From Bacillota bacterium (lineage in GTDB: Bacteria > Bacillota > Dehalobacteriia > UBA4068): DNA of 17,471 bases. The first letter of the stretch is position 1, and every line of letters starts with the position of its first letter. Location: contig JAFSIU010000087.1 of NCBI GenBank assembly GCA_017439615.1, positions 1-17,471 of the forward strand, in the 5' to 3' direction. The notes under the pieces are model-generated. The model was not told the origin of the DNA. It did no database searches and saw only the letters and a list, made by a program, of their open reading frames with translations. A program made the position numbers and the translations under genes. Below are positions 1 through 7,913 of this stretch, one piece after another.

Positions 1-163
1 ATCGCCTTTGAGCCGCAATGCGGACAAATATTGGTGGTTGCTTCGATATGACCGCAATAATGACATTTGAGCACACCTTCACGCTCATGAAAAGCCAATG
101 GCACCTCACAATGAGGACATTTGATCACAGCACCGCAGGAACGACAGGAATAGATGTATAATA
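1..163 (-). pseudogene. priA: PriA zinc-binding region, continuing in the shifted frame and cut by the window edge
   Basis: This is the downstream continuation of priA in a different frame from the 125-1456 reading. It reads YSCRSCGAVIKCPHC, then CHYCG, then ICPHCGSKA, up to the left edge. These are the paired CxxC motifs that bind two zinc ions inside the PriA helicase core and take part in primosome assembly. In relatives, about six residues separate NRRG from the first cysteine. Here 17 bases (147-163) lie between the glycine codon and the cysteine codon, one short of 18, so restoring a single base rejoins the frames. The C-terminal helicase lobe lies outside the window. This is not a separate gene. 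Confidence 0.85.
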
Positions 164-1456
164 GCCTCGTCTGTTCAAAAGCAGCAAAACCTGCTCTTTG
201 TTTTCTAAGCGTTCAGCGATCTTCTCACGAAGCAAATCAGAAAACATGGAGCGGTTGCCTGCATCAAGCTCTGCACGCATATCAACAATGTGGACTAGCG
301 GTAAAAGCGGCTGATGGAAACGATGAGTAAGTGTGAAAAGATGGTACTCACCGTTTTGTGCCTTGTAATAGCTTTCCAAAGAGGGAGTTGCGGAACCCAA
401 AAGCAATAAGGCATCTGAAAGCTCTGCTCTCTTTGACGCAATCTCACGGGCATGGAAGCGGGGAACATTATCCTGCTTATAGCTTCCCTCCTGCTCCTCA
501 TCCATAATTATCAATCCCAGATCATGTAATGGCGCAAAAACTGCCGAACGGGCACCAAGCACAACGGGATATTCACCTTCGGAAATCTCCTGCCATGTGC
601 TGCGTCTTTCAACATTGGTCATTGCACTGTGCATAACCGCAACCCTGACTGCAAGTCTGCGGCTCACAAAATCAACCATCTGGGGAGTAAGAGCGATTTC
701 AGGAACCAGTATCAGTACTTGTTTGCCATCTTTGATAACTCTTTCGGCAAGTCTTAGATAAATCTCAGTTTTGCCGCTGCCTGTTACACCGTGCAGCAAT
801 GCGATCTGCTGCCCCTGCTTTAAGAGATTACACAAACCTGCAAAAACCTGCTGTTGTTCATCACTTAATGCAACTTCCTGAATATCTTTTGCAGCAGTTT
901 CGGTATATTTTCTTTCTCTGCGTGAAAAAATAAAGCCCTTTTCCTGCAGCCTTTTCAGAACTGCAGAGGAAATACCAGCCTTTTGCAATTCGAAAAAAGA
1001 ACAACCGCTGTTCTTTAAGATATATTCAAAAGCCTGCTGCTGTTTTTTTTCACGGCCGCTGAATTCAGCACTTTTTTCAGCAGGATAATAGCATATCACA
1101 CTTTTGGATTGCGGCAATTTTCCCGTGAGAGATAAACCTGCAGGCAACATAGCTCCGATTGCTGCAGCACGGGTACACATATAGTATTCCGCCATAAGAG
1201 CAGAAAGCTCAAGCATTTTTTCGTCAAAAAGAGGCTGAGGAGAAATAACCGAGCGAATCTCCTTCAAGCCTGCAACATCAGTTGAATCGCTGAGTTCTAC
1301 CACAACACCTTCCTGCACACTATGCGCAAAAGGAACCTTTACCGCCATACCAAGCTTGATTTGCTGCTGCATATTTTCAGGCACGATATAGGTAAAAATT
1401 CTGTCAGTAGCCTCTATTTTCTTATTGATAACTATACCTGCATAAAGCGGCTGCAT
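125..1456 (-). CDS. priA: Primosomal protein N' (PriA helicase), N-terminal and motor part, interrupted by a frameshift
   Basis: PriA is the 3'-5' DNA helicase that recognises stalled forks and reloads the replisome. In the 443-residue frame, residues 1-110 match the 3'-DNA-binding domain. Walker A is GVTGSGKT (223-230), the Walker B/DEAH-type box is DEEQ (319-322), and motif III is LGSATPSLES (353-362). NRRGY (429-432) is the conserved lead-in to the zinc-binding cysteines, but the frame then runs into unrelated residues and stops at 125. The expected cysteine-rich sequence continues in another frame to the window edge (see the next entry), so this is one gene broken by an apparent one-base loss near 147-163. 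The start ATG at 1456 has GGAGG 5 bases upstream. It lies 65 bases after spoVAE and has its own candidate promoter. The family identity is certain; whether the break is real or a sequencing error cannot be decided here. Confidence 0.93.
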   Translation of the reverse strand: MQPLYAGIVINKKIEATDRIFTYIVPENMQQQIKLGMAVKVPFAHSVQEGVVVELSDSTDVAGLKEIRSVISPQPLFDEKMLELSALMAEYYMCTRAAAIGAMLPAGLSLTGKLPQSKSVICYYPAEKSAEFSGREKKQQQAFEYILKNSGCSFFELQKAGISSAVLKRLQEKGFIFSRRERKYTETAAKDIQEVALSDEQQQVFAGLCNLLKQGQQIALLHGVTGSGKTEIYLRLAERVIKDGKQVLILVPEIALTPQMVDFVSRRLAVRVAVMHSAMTNVERRSTWQEISEGEYPVVLGARSAVFAPLHDLGLIIMDEEQEGSYKQDNVPRFHAREIASKRAELSDALLLLGSATPSLESYYKAQNGEYHLFTLTHRFHQPLLPLVHIVDMRAELDAGNRSMFSDLLREKIAERLENKEQVLLLLNRRGYYTSIPVVPAVL

Positions 1457-1487
1457 GGCTTCCTCCGAAAAGTATTTTTCTTTTTTG

Positions 1488-1516
1488 ATTATATCATATT
1501 CAGAGGAATATATAAA
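1488..1516 (-). promoter_or_regulatory. Candidate sigma-A promoter for priA
   Basis: Read on the minus strand, TTTATA (1511-1516) is followed by a 17-base spacer and a perfect TATAAT (1488-1493), about 32 bases before the priA start. The -35 matches consensus at four of six bases. It lies in the 65-base gap after spoVAE, where I see no convincing terminator. It would let priA be expressed in vegetative cells apart from the sporulation operon. Confidence 0.45.
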
Positions 1517-1521
1517 GACTT

Positions 1522-1869
1522 TCAGCCTTTTGGTTTGAAAAAAACTGCGGCGAAAAATCCGAAAACAACAGCAGCACCAATACCTGCCGAAACATTTTTC
1601 AACAGTCCTGAAAGAATACCTATAAACCCATTTTCACGCATTCCTTCTCTTGCCCCCTCCAACAATGCATTTCCAAAGCTGGAAATAGGAGTTGTAGCGC
1701 CTGCACCTGCAAACTCGACCAAATCCTGATATATACCGAAGAAAGAAAGCACAGTACCCGAAACAACAAGAACACACATTGTGTGCGCAGGATCAAGCTT
1801 GCAGACATTCATCAGAAGCTGACCTACAACACATATTGCACCACCAACTAAAAAAGCATATATCAACAT
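1522..1869 (-). CDS. spoVAE: Stage V sporulation protein AE (SpoVAE, short SpoVAEB type)
   Basis: This is a 115-residue, very hydrophobic protein of the inner spore membrane. SpoVA proteins form the channel that moves calcium-dipicolinate into the forespore and out during germination. It has hydrophobic segments at about 2-21, 32-50 and 88-110. The re-entrant-type motif GAGATTPISSFGNAL parallels GAGLAVPISGFANSV in SpoVAC, its paralogue two genes upstream. I chose the ATG at 1869 rather than the in-frame ATG at 1905. It overlaps the spoVAD stop (TGATG), has GGAGG 8 bases upstream, and yields the usual N-terminus beginning MLIYAFLVGG. It is the last gene of the spoVACDE operon. Confidence 0.92.
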   Translation of the reverse strand: MLIYAFLVGGAICVVGQLLMNVCKLDPAHTMCVLVVSGTVLSFFGIYQDLVEFAGAGATTPISSFGNALLEGAREGMRENGFIGILSGLLKNVSAGIGAAVVFGFFAAVFFKPKG

Positions 1870-2876
1870 CACATAACCTCCAAAGAAACCGCATGAGCAA
1901 TGCAAGGTATGCTTTCTCCCTGTTGCATACTGACAGGCGACATAAGTGCTCCTGTTGCAACGAAAAGCAGCCTTCTGATCTCTTTTTGCTGCAAAAGAGG
2001 CAGATAGTGTACGAAAAGCACTGCAGCAGAGCAGCCACAGCCGCTGCCGCCCGAAAAAACATTCTGCGTATGAGTGTTATATATCAGAAGTCCGCCATCG
2101 AGAATTCTTTTGGAATCAAATTCCATTTTAGCATCTGACAGAATATCCATCAGGCATTCATGGCCTGTTCTTCCAAGATCTCCGGTTATAATCAAATCAT
2201 AATGCCCGAAATTCAAAGCCATATCTTCAAGATGTGTTTTTATGGTATCAAACGCGGCAGGCGCCATTGCTGCCCCCAGATTGAAAGCATCCGTTATACC
2301 TATATCAATAACACGCCCAGGGGTTGCGGCAGTGATACATACCGATGCTTTTTCAGAAGAAAGTATTCCTGCACCTGCGGCATTGACCGTAAATTGCGAA
2401 TATGGAGGTTTTTGTATACCATATTCATTGGGAAAGCGGAATTGTTTTTCTGCGCTGGCATTATGGCTGACCGTTGCGCAAAGCACCTTTTCGGCAAAGC
2501 CGCTATCTATCAGGGCAGCCCCCACAAGCAAGGCTTGTGCCGATGTTGAACATGCACCGAATTGACCAAGATATGCGCAAGGCAAATCCCGGGCTGTAAA
2601 ACTCGAAGATATTATCTGATTCATCAGATCACCTGCAAGGAAACAATCAATATCCTCCTTTTGTAAAGCAGCTTTTTCCAATGCTATATTACATGCTTTT
2701 TGCAGAAAGGCACGTTCAGCCATTTCAAAGCTCAGTTTTCCTGCTCGCATATCATCGAAGAAGTAATCAAATGAAGGAGCCATAGGCCCCTCTTTTTCCA
2801 TTTGTGCGCCTACTGCTGCGCCGGAAATAAGCGATGGCTTATTTGCAAATATCCAGGTTCTTTTTCCCTTTTTCAC
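1869..2876 (-). CDS. spoVAD: Stage V sporulation protein AD (SpoVAD), dipicolinate-binding
   Basis: SpoVAD is the soluble component of the SpoVA channel. It has a thiolase-like fold, sits on the outer face of the spore inner membrane and binds dipicolinic acid. The 335 residues match the family length (about 335-340). Diagnostic stretches are the N-terminal KRTWIFANKPSLISGAAVG, the thiolase-like GQFGACSTSAQAL (104-116), TVSHNASAEKQFRFPNEYG, and the C-terminal GGSGCGCSA. The start is GTG at 2876, overlapping the spoVAC stop (GTGA), with GGAGG about 6-10 bases upstream. Both neighbours overlap it, so the three proteins are probably translationally coupled and made in fixed proportion. Assignment is secure. 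Confidence 0.95.
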   Translation of the reverse strand: MKKGKRTWIFANKPSLISGAAVGAQMEKEGPMAPSFDYFFDDMRAGKLSFEMAERAFLQKACNIALEKAALQKEDIDCFLAGDLMNQIISSSFTARDLPCAYLGQFGACSTSAQALLVGAALIDSGFAEKVLCATVSHNASAEKQFRFPNEYGIQKPPYSQFTVNAAGAGILSSEKASVCITAATPGRVIDIGITDAFNLGAAMAPAAFDTIKTHLEDMALNFGHYDLIITGDLGRTGHECLMDILSDAKMEFDSKRILDGGLLIYNTHTQNVFSGGSGCGCSAAVLFVHYLPLLQQKEIRRLLFVATGALMSPVSMQQGESIPCIAHAVSLEVM

Positions 2877-3325
2877 AAAACCACCTCCAATATCAAATCA
2901 ATGCAGGCAAGTATAAATGCAGAAACACTGCCCCAGACTATAACACAGCCTGCCAGCTTGAAGGCATTGGCAGCCATTCCCAGCACAAAGCCCTCCGAGC
3001 GATATTCAAGCATTGATGAGCTCACAGAATTGGCAAAGCCTGAAATAGGAACTGCAAGCCCAGCACCTGCAAATTGACCTGCATTATCATATTTGCCAAT
3101 GGCGGTAAAAAATGCGGTTATACCAATAATCACGACGAGATAGGAAGAAACGGCAGTCTCTTCCTGCATGCCGAGATCAATAAAAAAATTCTTCAGAATT
3201 TCACCAAGCATACAAATCAAGCCACCGATAAAAAATGCCTTCAGGCAATTCTTTGCCACGGGAATTTTGGCTGTTCTTTTGTCAACCACAGGAGCATAAG
3301 AAGCATTTATTTGCTTTTTGGGCAT
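2873..3325 (-). CDS. spoVAC: Stage V sporulation protein AC (SpoVAC), membrane channel component
   Basis: SpoVAC is the membrane protein thought to be the mechanosensitive pore of the dipicolinate channel in the inner spore membrane. The 150 residues have a short basic cytoplasmic N-terminus and then four hydrophobic stretches (about 26-50, 56-78, 85-100 and 115-148). The family motif GAGLAVPISGFANSV is present. The ATG at 3325 has an excellent AAAGGAGG ribosome binding site 8 bases upstream. It is the first gene of a three-gene operon (AC-AD-AE), the minimal set seen in many spore-forming anaerobes; spoVAA, AB, AEA and AF are not in this window. Upstream lies a sigma-G-like promoter candidate, back to back with one for the DUF421 gene. 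Confidence 0.95.
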   Translation of the reverse strand: MPKKQINASYAPVVDKRTAKIPVAKNCLKAFFIGGLICMLGEILKNFFIDLGMQEETAVSSYLVVIIGITAFFTAIGKYDNAGQFAGAGLAVPISGFANSVSSSMLEYRSEGFVLGMAANAFKLAGCVIVWGSVSAFILACIDLILEVVL

Positions 3326-3351
3326 TCTGAAACCTCCTTTTCATTTTCATA

Positions 3352-3381
3352 TAGTATAAAAACTCCATATCCAAACAATAC
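3352..3381 (-). promoter_or_regulatory. Candidate forespore (sigma-G-type) promoter for spoVACDE
   Basis: On the minus strand GTATT (3377-3381) is followed by an 18-base spacer and TATACTA (3352-3358), which differs from the sigma-G -10 form CATnnTA only in its first base. It ends about 27 bases before the spoVAC start. The spoVA operon of Bacillus is transcribed by sigma-G, so the type and position fit. The -35 departs from GYATR at its last base, so this is a candidate only. Confidence 0.4.
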
Positions 3382-3394
3382 AAAGCAAAAAATG

Positions 3395-3423
3395 GTATTG
3401 AATACTGCTCATAAGCCATTTTA
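3395..3423 (+). promoter_or_regulatory. Candidate forespore (sigma-G-type) promoter for the DUF421-DUF4363 genes
   Basis: GTATT (3395-3399) is followed by 17 bases and CATTTTA (3417-3423), a full match to the sigma-G -10 form CATnnTA. The DUF421 start is 35 bases further on. It faces away from the spoVA candidate, with the two -35 elements 13 bases apart, suggesting that both divergent transcripts are made in the forespore. Confidence 0.4.
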
Positions 3424-3458
3424 CTTCTGCTAATAATAAAGCAAAAAAGAGGTTGATC

Positions 3459-4031
3459 ATGTTTCAGACAATTATACGCACTGCCTTGATATATTTTTTT
3501 ATTTTTCTGGCGGTCAAGATTATGGGAAAGCGTGAGCTTGCCGAGCTGCATCCTTTTGATCTTGTTGTTCTGCTCATAATATCCGATATGGCATCCATTG
3601 CCATGCAGGGACAAGGGACACCACTTTTGAACAGCATTATCCCCATCATTGTTTTGACTATATTGGAAATCGGTATAAGCCAGGCAGAGCTCAATCATCC
3701 AAAGCTGCGCCGTTTTATCAGCGGAAATCCCTCGATCCTCATAAAAGATGGAAAAATAAATCAAAAAGAATTGCAGAAGCTGCGTATGAATCTCGATGAC
3801 CTGACAGAGGAGCTGCGCGAACAAGGATATTTTCAGATAAGCGATGTTGATTATGCTGTTATGGAAAATGACGGCAAGGTCAATGTTCTGCCGAAATCAA
3901 AATTCAAACCACTGACACAAGAAGATATCGGATTAAATCTTCCTCAGGAAAAGGCTTCTTTCATACTGATCGAAAACGGGGAAATCGATGAGGCAGAGCT
4001 GAAAAGAGCAGGCAAAACAAGCACTGGCTGA
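3459..4031 (+). CDS. DUF421 (YetF/YrbG-type) membrane protein
   Basis: This is a 190-residue protein of the DUF421/YetF family. Hydrophobic segments near residues 4-20, 35-50 and 58-76 are followed by a cytoplasmic domain. Family hallmarks are MGKRELAELHPFDLVVLLIISDMAS, then NPSILIKDGKI, then L-x-QGYF-x-ISDVDYAVMENDGK with VLPKSK. I chose ATG 3459 over the TTG at 3453, because AGAGG (3448-3452) sits 6 bases before the ATG and overlaps no other signal. The biochemical role is not known. In spore formers DUF421 genes occur next to spoVA clusters, and a DUF421-containing protein of the mobile spoVA2mob operon affects spore heat resistance. A role in the spore inner membrane is therefore a reasonable inference from the divergent spoVA operon. 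Confidence 0.85.
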   Translation: MFQTIIRTALIYFFIFLAVKIMGKRELAELHPFDLVVLLIISDMASIAMQGQGTPLLNSIIPIIVLTILEIGISQAELNHPKLRRFISGNPSILIKDGKINQKELQKLRMNLDDLTEELREQGYFQISDVDYAVMENDGKVNVLPKSKFKPLTQEDIGLNLPQEKASFILIENGEIDEAELKRAGKTSTG

Positions 4032-4131
4032 ATAAAGAAATCAAAAAGCAAGGAAAATGCAGCATCAACAATATTTTTCTTGCAGAACTCACCCAAGACG
4101 GATTGCATCTGGAGGCAAAGGAGACAAAACC

Positions 4132-4509
4132 ATGAAAACCATTGTTCTTATAAGCATAACGATAGTACTGATGCTCTCATTTGCAGGCTATGTCTATTGG
4201 TGGCTGTCATCATATACAAGCGATCTTGCAGAAGCAATGGAAGAGCTTTATCACAAATTAGACAGTAATGTTTCTGCTGCATTTACAGATATGAAAACGA
4301 TACGCGAATATTGGGAAGAAAACCAAAATCTGCTCTACTATGTTATTGACCATACAGAAATTGATGCAATACATTTGCGTATGCTTCGGGCAGAAGAATG
4401 GCTCAGACAGGGAAACTCTGAAGAAGCTGCTGTTGAGATAAGGGAGCTTCATCATCTTTTATACTATTTGCCTCAAGCTCAAGGACTGAATATGGAAGGA
4501 ATATTATGA
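4132..4509 (+). CDS. DUF4363 family protein, single membrane anchor
   Basis: This 125-residue protein has one N-terminal hydrophobic segment (about 3-24, ending YVYWWLSS) and then a mostly helical, acidic, soluble part, with no cysteine and no enzyme motif. It resembles the DUF4363 family, which in Clostridia typically follows a DUF421 gene, as here 100 bases downstream. I chose ATG 4132 because GGAG at 4120-4123 is 8 bases upstream and the hydrophobic anchor begins right after it; the longer in-frame reading from 4057 adds a non-conserved stretch. A partner or regulator role for the DUF421 protein is inference from gene pairing. The family call is from sequence character and context, so moderate. 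Confidence 0.7.
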   Translation: MKTIVLISITIVLMLSFAGYVYWWLSSYTSDLAEAMEELYHKLDSNVSAAFTDMKTIREYWEENQNLLYYVIDHTEIDAIHLRMLRAEEWLRQGNSEEAAVEIRELHHLLYYLPQAQGLNMEGIL

Positions 4510-4585
4510 ATGCATATTTTCCGCAAAAAATGACAAAATAACAGCAAATCGCTTTATTTTTGCATAAACAGCGGAGGTGAAAGAA

Positions 4586-5530
4586 ATGAGCGAAAGAGTT
4601 GTTATTGCATTGGGCGGAAATGCACTTGGGAATAATGCCGCTGAACAGATGGCACGCATTGAAACCGTCTCTGAAAGTCTTGTTGACCTTATTGAACAGG
4701 GATATGAGATTATTGTTACTCATGGCAACGGCCCACAGGTAGGAATGATAAATCTTGCTTTTTCGGAGGGCGCTGAGGCTAACAGCAAAATACCCCTGAT
4801 GGAGCTGCCCGAATGTGCCGCAATGAGTCAGGGATATATAGGATATCATCTGCAGCAGGGGCTTTTAAGGGAATTAAGACGCGAGGGTATGCCATGGCAT
4901 GTTGCAACAATGATCACTCAAACCATTGTTGATGAGAATGACCCAGCCTTTGATGATCCAAGTAAGCCCATTGGCCCGTTTTATACCGAAGAACAGGCAA
5001 ATCAGCTTGCTGCAGAAAATCCCGAAAAAACCTACAAAGAAGATGCAGGCCGCGGTTGGAGGCAGATGGTGGCATCTCCCAAGCCGCTTGATATTGTTGA
5101 AAAGGAATCGATATTGAACCTGCTGGATAATGATTTTGTGGTGATTGCCTCGGGCGGCGGCGGCATACCCGTCATTCGCAAAGGTGAGGATGACTATCAG
5201 GGCGTGGAGGCTGTTATCGATAAGGACCATGCCAGCGCCATTTTGGCTGAGCTTTGTGATGCTGAATATCTTTTCATCCTCACTGCTGTGGACAGGGTTG
5301 CCATAAATTTCGGCAAGCCCAATCAGCAGTTTTTGGAAAGGATTTCCGTTGAAGAAGCGGAAAAATTTTGCGAAGAAGGACATTTTGCCGCAGGCAGCAT
5401 GCTCCCCAAGGTGCAGGCAGCAATCAATTTTGCCAAGAGTAAGCCGGGACGCAAAGCCATCATCGCCGCACTTGAAAAAGCACCGCTCGCCATCAAAGGC
5501 GAAAGCGGCACCCAGATATATATGAATTAA
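4586..5530 (+). CDS. arcC: Carbamate kinase
   Basis: This enzyme transfers phosphate from carbamoyl phosphate to ADP, giving ATP, ammonia and CO2; it is the last step of arginine/agmatine deimination and of some purine- or allantoin-fermenting routes. The 314 residues match the family. Motifs are ALGGNAL at the N-terminus, THGNGPQVG, the SQGYIGYHLQQ helix, ASGGGGIPV, the nucleotide-site lysine stretch VIDKDHASAILAE, and a C-terminal GTQIY. The preferred start is ATG 4586, 8 bases after GGAGG (4573-4577); the GTG at 4577 overlaps that site. No arginine deiminase or ornithine carbamoyltransferase lies in the window, so the source of carbamoyl phosphate is unknown. It follows DUF4363 after 76 bases and may have its own weak promoter there. 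Confidence 0.95.
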   Translation: MSERVVIALGGNALGNNAAEQMARIETVSESLVDLIEQGYEIIVTHGNGPQVGMINLAFSEGAEANSKIPLMELPECAAMSQGYIGYHLQQGLLRELRREGMPWHVATMITQTIVDENDPAFDDPSKPIGPFYTEEQANQLAAENPEKTYKEDAGRGWRQMVASPKPLDIVEKESILNLLDNDFVVIASGGGGIPVIRKGEDDYQGVEAVIDKDHASAILAELCDAEYLFILTAVDRVAINFGKPNQQFLERISVEEAEKFCEEGHFAAGSMLPKVQAAINFAKSKPGRKAIIAALEKAPLAIKGESGTQIYMN

Positions 5531-5583
5531 TACGGTTTTAATTGGTAAACTTTATACCATTTCTTCAAAAGACTGATTTACAG

Positions 5584-5621
5584 ACTAACAAATGCGTGCC
5601 TTTCGGCACGCATTTGTTAGT
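5584..5621. terminator. Bidirectional terminator hairpin between arcC and the U32 gene
   Basis: A perfect 17-bp stem (5584-5600 with 5605-5621) closes a 4-base loop (TTTC). T-rich sequence follows on the plus strand (TTTATCTATATTTT). It lies between two convergent genes and begins directly at the stop codon of the minus-strand U32 gene, so it probably ends transcription from both sides. Confidence 0.85.
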
Positions 5622-6839
5622 TTATCTATATTTTCTCCTTGCAATAACCGGAACAGGGAAAGTTAAGGCACAAGGGATTTGCACCTTTTGTTTGGGATGC
5701 GGAGCTGTTTCAATACTCTCCCCGTCTTCATCATACATCTCGGTCAAAGGGATATCGATATTGCTGCCATCGGGCAAGAGTATCTCCAGAACATCGCCAA
5801 GCTGAAGGTGATTTCTCTGCGTGATATAAAGATTTTCACCATCGCAGGCATCAACAACTGCGGCAAAAACATAATCCTTGGAGGATTCGCTGGTTTCATA
5901 GCAGAAGGCATCTTCATTGGGCTTGCCGTGCAGAAAACCGATGGTATAGCCGCGATTGCCGAGAGCATTCAGCTCCTCGATCCACTCAGGCAGACAATAA
6001 TAGATATTTTCATCATCAAAATAGGCATCGATTGCTGCTCTGTATATTCTGACGGCATTGGCCACATAATAGGCACTTTTATTTCTTCCCTCGATTTTGA
6101 AAGACGAGACACCGCTTTCAATGATTTCCGGTAAACAGGGCAGCAAACACATATCCTTGCTGTTCATGATATATGCTCCGCGGGAATCCTCTTCCATGCC
6201 AAAGAACTGTCCCTGACGGTTTCTCTCTTCCAGGACAGCATATTCCCAACGACAAGGATGAGCACAATTGCCCTGATTGGCATCACGACCGAGCATAAAA
6301 TTGCTCAAAAGGCAGCGTCCTGAATAAGAAACACACATAGCGCCGTGAATAAAAATCTCGGTTTCAATGCCTTCGACCTTGCTGACTTCAGTTATTTCAT
6401 CTATGGTCAGTTCACGGGCAAGCACAGCTCGTTCTGCTCCCATATCACGCCAGGCGGCAAGAGAAAGCTTGTTGGTAGTATTGGCTTGAGTGCTGATATG
6501 CAGAGGCATATGCGGCAGGATTTCACGGCAAAGGGAAATAACGCCCAAATCAGAAACGATAAAGGCGTCAAATTCGATATCGGAGATTTCTTTAAGATAA
6601 GCTCTCAATGCATCGATATCTGCATTATGAGCGAAAATATTCAGTGCAAGATAGAGCTTTTTGCCAAATGAATGTGCAAGCCTGACCGCTTCGCGCATTT
6701 CATCAGGGGAAAAATTGGCGGTATTATTACGCAGAGAAAACTGCTCGCCGCCGATATAACAAGCATCAGCTCCATAAAGATAAGCAAATTTCAGCTTTTC
6801 AAGATCTCCGGCAGGTGCTAAAAGTTCAGGTTTTTTCAT
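5622..6839 (-). CDS. trhP: U32-family protein, probable tRNA 5-hydroxyuridine synthesis protein TrhP
   Basis: This 405-residue protein belongs to the peptidase U32 family. It begins KKPELLAPAGDLEKL and carries the U32 signature at 161-179 (E-x-F-x-HGAMC-x5-GRC-x-LS). Cysteines 169, 176, 192 and 196 are likely metal-cluster ligands. Members once called collagenases include TrhP, which with prephenate makes 5-hydroxyuridine at tRNA position 34 (YrrN/YrrO in Bacillus, two subunits), and RlhA, which modifies 23S rRNA. The choice of TrhP rests on synteny: in Bacillus the yrrL(mltG)-yrrM-yrrN-yrrO genes are adjacent, and here the ATG overlaps the mltG stop by 4 bases (ATGA). Length is close to YrrO. 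Only one U32 gene is present. Family certain, exact substrate inferred. Confidence 0.85.
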   Translation of the reverse strand: MKKPELLAPAGDLEKLKFAYLYGADACYIGGEQFSLRNNTANFSPDEMREAVRLAHSFGKKLYLALNIFAHNADIDALRAYLKEISDIEFDAFIVSDLGVISLCREILPHMPLHISTQANTTNKLSLAAWRDMGAERAVLARELTIDEITEVSKVEGIETEIFIHGAMCVSYSGRCLLSNFMLGRDANQGNCAHPCRWEYAVLEERNRQGQFFGMEEDSRGAYIMNSKDMCLLPCLPEIIESGVSSFKIEGRNKSAYYVANAVRIYRAAIDAYFDDENIYYCLPEWIEELNALGNRGYTIGFLHGKPNEDAFCYETSESSKDYVFAAVVDACDGENLYITQRNHLQLGDVLEILLPDGSNIDIPLTEMYDEDGESIETAPHPKQKVQIPCALTFPVPVIARRKYR

Positions 6840-7861
6840 TTTTTCTGTCCTGCTTTTAAGTGTTCTTCATAGGTTTTGTTCCAATAATGACCGCCGCTGC
6901 CGTCATCTTTGGTGCGGAAATAGAGATAATCAGTATCCGCAGGATTCAAAGCTGCTTTAATAGCAGCCTTGCCGGGTGCAGCAACGGGACCGGGAGGCAG
7001 GCCCTTATATTTGTATGTGTTATAAGGACTTTCCATCTCGGTATCTTCAAAAGTAATCACGGGATGCGGTTCATCAAAGAGGAATTGTATGCTTGAGCAG
7101 AATTCAAGCAGCATACCTTTATCAAAACGATTGTAGATAACGGAAGCAACCAAAGGACGTTCAGAATCAAGCTTGACTTCTCGCTCGATCAAGGAAGCGA
7201 TGGTAACGATTTCATAAACGGAATAACCAAGATCGGCAGCTTTTTTGTCATATTCTGAGGTCCAGACCTTATCAAATTGGGCAAGCAAAGTGTCGATAAT
7301 ATGCTTTTCGGTTGCATCGGCATAAAATTCATAGGTATCAGGTGCCAGGAAGCCTTCCAGACGGTTTGCAGGCTCAACAACATCTTTGGCATCAGGTATC
7401 CATTCATATTTACTGAAATCGCCCTCATTGCAATATTCAATGAATTTGTCATAATCGCCAAAGCCTGCTTTGACAAGGATCTCAATTGTTTCGGTAACCT
7501 TTTTGCCTTCGGGAATGGTTACCTTGACTGCTTCAGCGTGGATAACGCCCTTTTGCAGCTCGGAGCACAAATCTTCCAGCGAGACTGTTCCGGAGAAATA
7601 GTATGTGCCTGCCTGCAGCTTAGATGCGACTTCTTCATGTTCGATATAGAATCGGAAAACATAAGGGTTTTTGATAACGCCCTTGTCATACAAAATCTCT
7701 GAAATGGCAGAAGTGGAGCTGCCTTTGGGGATAATGACTTTGACTTCGCCCTCGACTTCTACGGGAGAAAGATAATCATTATACTGCCAGGAAAGATAGC
7801 CACCAAAAACGCCCAAAATCAAAATAACAGCAATAAATTTTGCAATTGTTGTTTTTTTCAT
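6836..7861 (-). CDS. mltG: Endolytic transglycosylase MltG
   Basis: MltG is a membrane-anchored lytic transglycosylase that cuts nascent glycan strands and is thought to end peptidoglycan chain growth. From ATG 7861 the protein has 341 residues: a basic start, one membrane segment (about 8-24), a LysM-like fold (about 40-110), then the YceG catalytic domain. The catalytic glutamate is most likely E226 in ASLIEREV, followed by ERPLVASVIYNRF and the family end motif SPYNTYKYKGLPPGPVAAPG. I chose ATG 7861 over the upstream in-frame codon at 7894 because AGGCGG lies close before it and the membrane anchor follows directly. It overlaps trhP by 4 bases and has its own promoter candidate. Confidence 0.95.
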   Translation of the reverse strand: MKKTTIAKFIAVILILGVFGGYLSWQYNDYLSPVEVEGEVKVIIPKGSSTSAISEILYDKGVIKNPYVFRFYIEHEEVASKLQAGTYYFSGTVSLEDLCSELQKGVIHAEAVKVTIPEGKKVTETIEILVKAGFGDYDKFIEYCNEGDFSKYEWIPDAKDVVEPANRLEGFLAPDTYEFYADATEKHIIDTLLAQFDKVWTSEYDKKAADLGYSVYEIVTIASLIEREVKLDSERPLVASVIYNRFDKGMLLEFCSSIQFLFDEPHPVITFEDTEMESPYNTYKYKGLPPGPVAAPGKAAIKAALNPADTDYLYFRTKDDGSGGHYWNKTYEEHLKAGQKK

Positions 7862-7884
7862 TAAATAACACCGCCTTTGGAGAC

Positions 7885-7913
7885 ATTGTAACACAGGCTG
7901 ACGGATTATTCAA
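7885..7913 (-). promoter_or_regulatory. Candidate sigma-A promoter for mltG-trhP
   Basis: On the minus strand TTGAAT (7908-7913) is followed by exactly 17 bases and TACAAT (7885-7890). This fits consensus at four of six and five of six bases. It overlaps the end of the VanW-family gene, and the expected transcript start would leave a short leader of roughly 17 bases that still contains the ribosome binding site. Confidence 0.5.

Noticed and set aside
1870..1905. Upstream ATG start (1905) for spoVAE
   Set aside because: It would overlap spoVAD by 37 bases and add 12 non-conserved residues; ATG 1869 has the ribosome site and matches the family N-terminus.
4510..4585. A promoter for arcC (ATGACA with a weak -10 such as TTTATT)
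   Set aside because: The -10 matches are poor and no spacing is convincing, so it was left out of the feature list.
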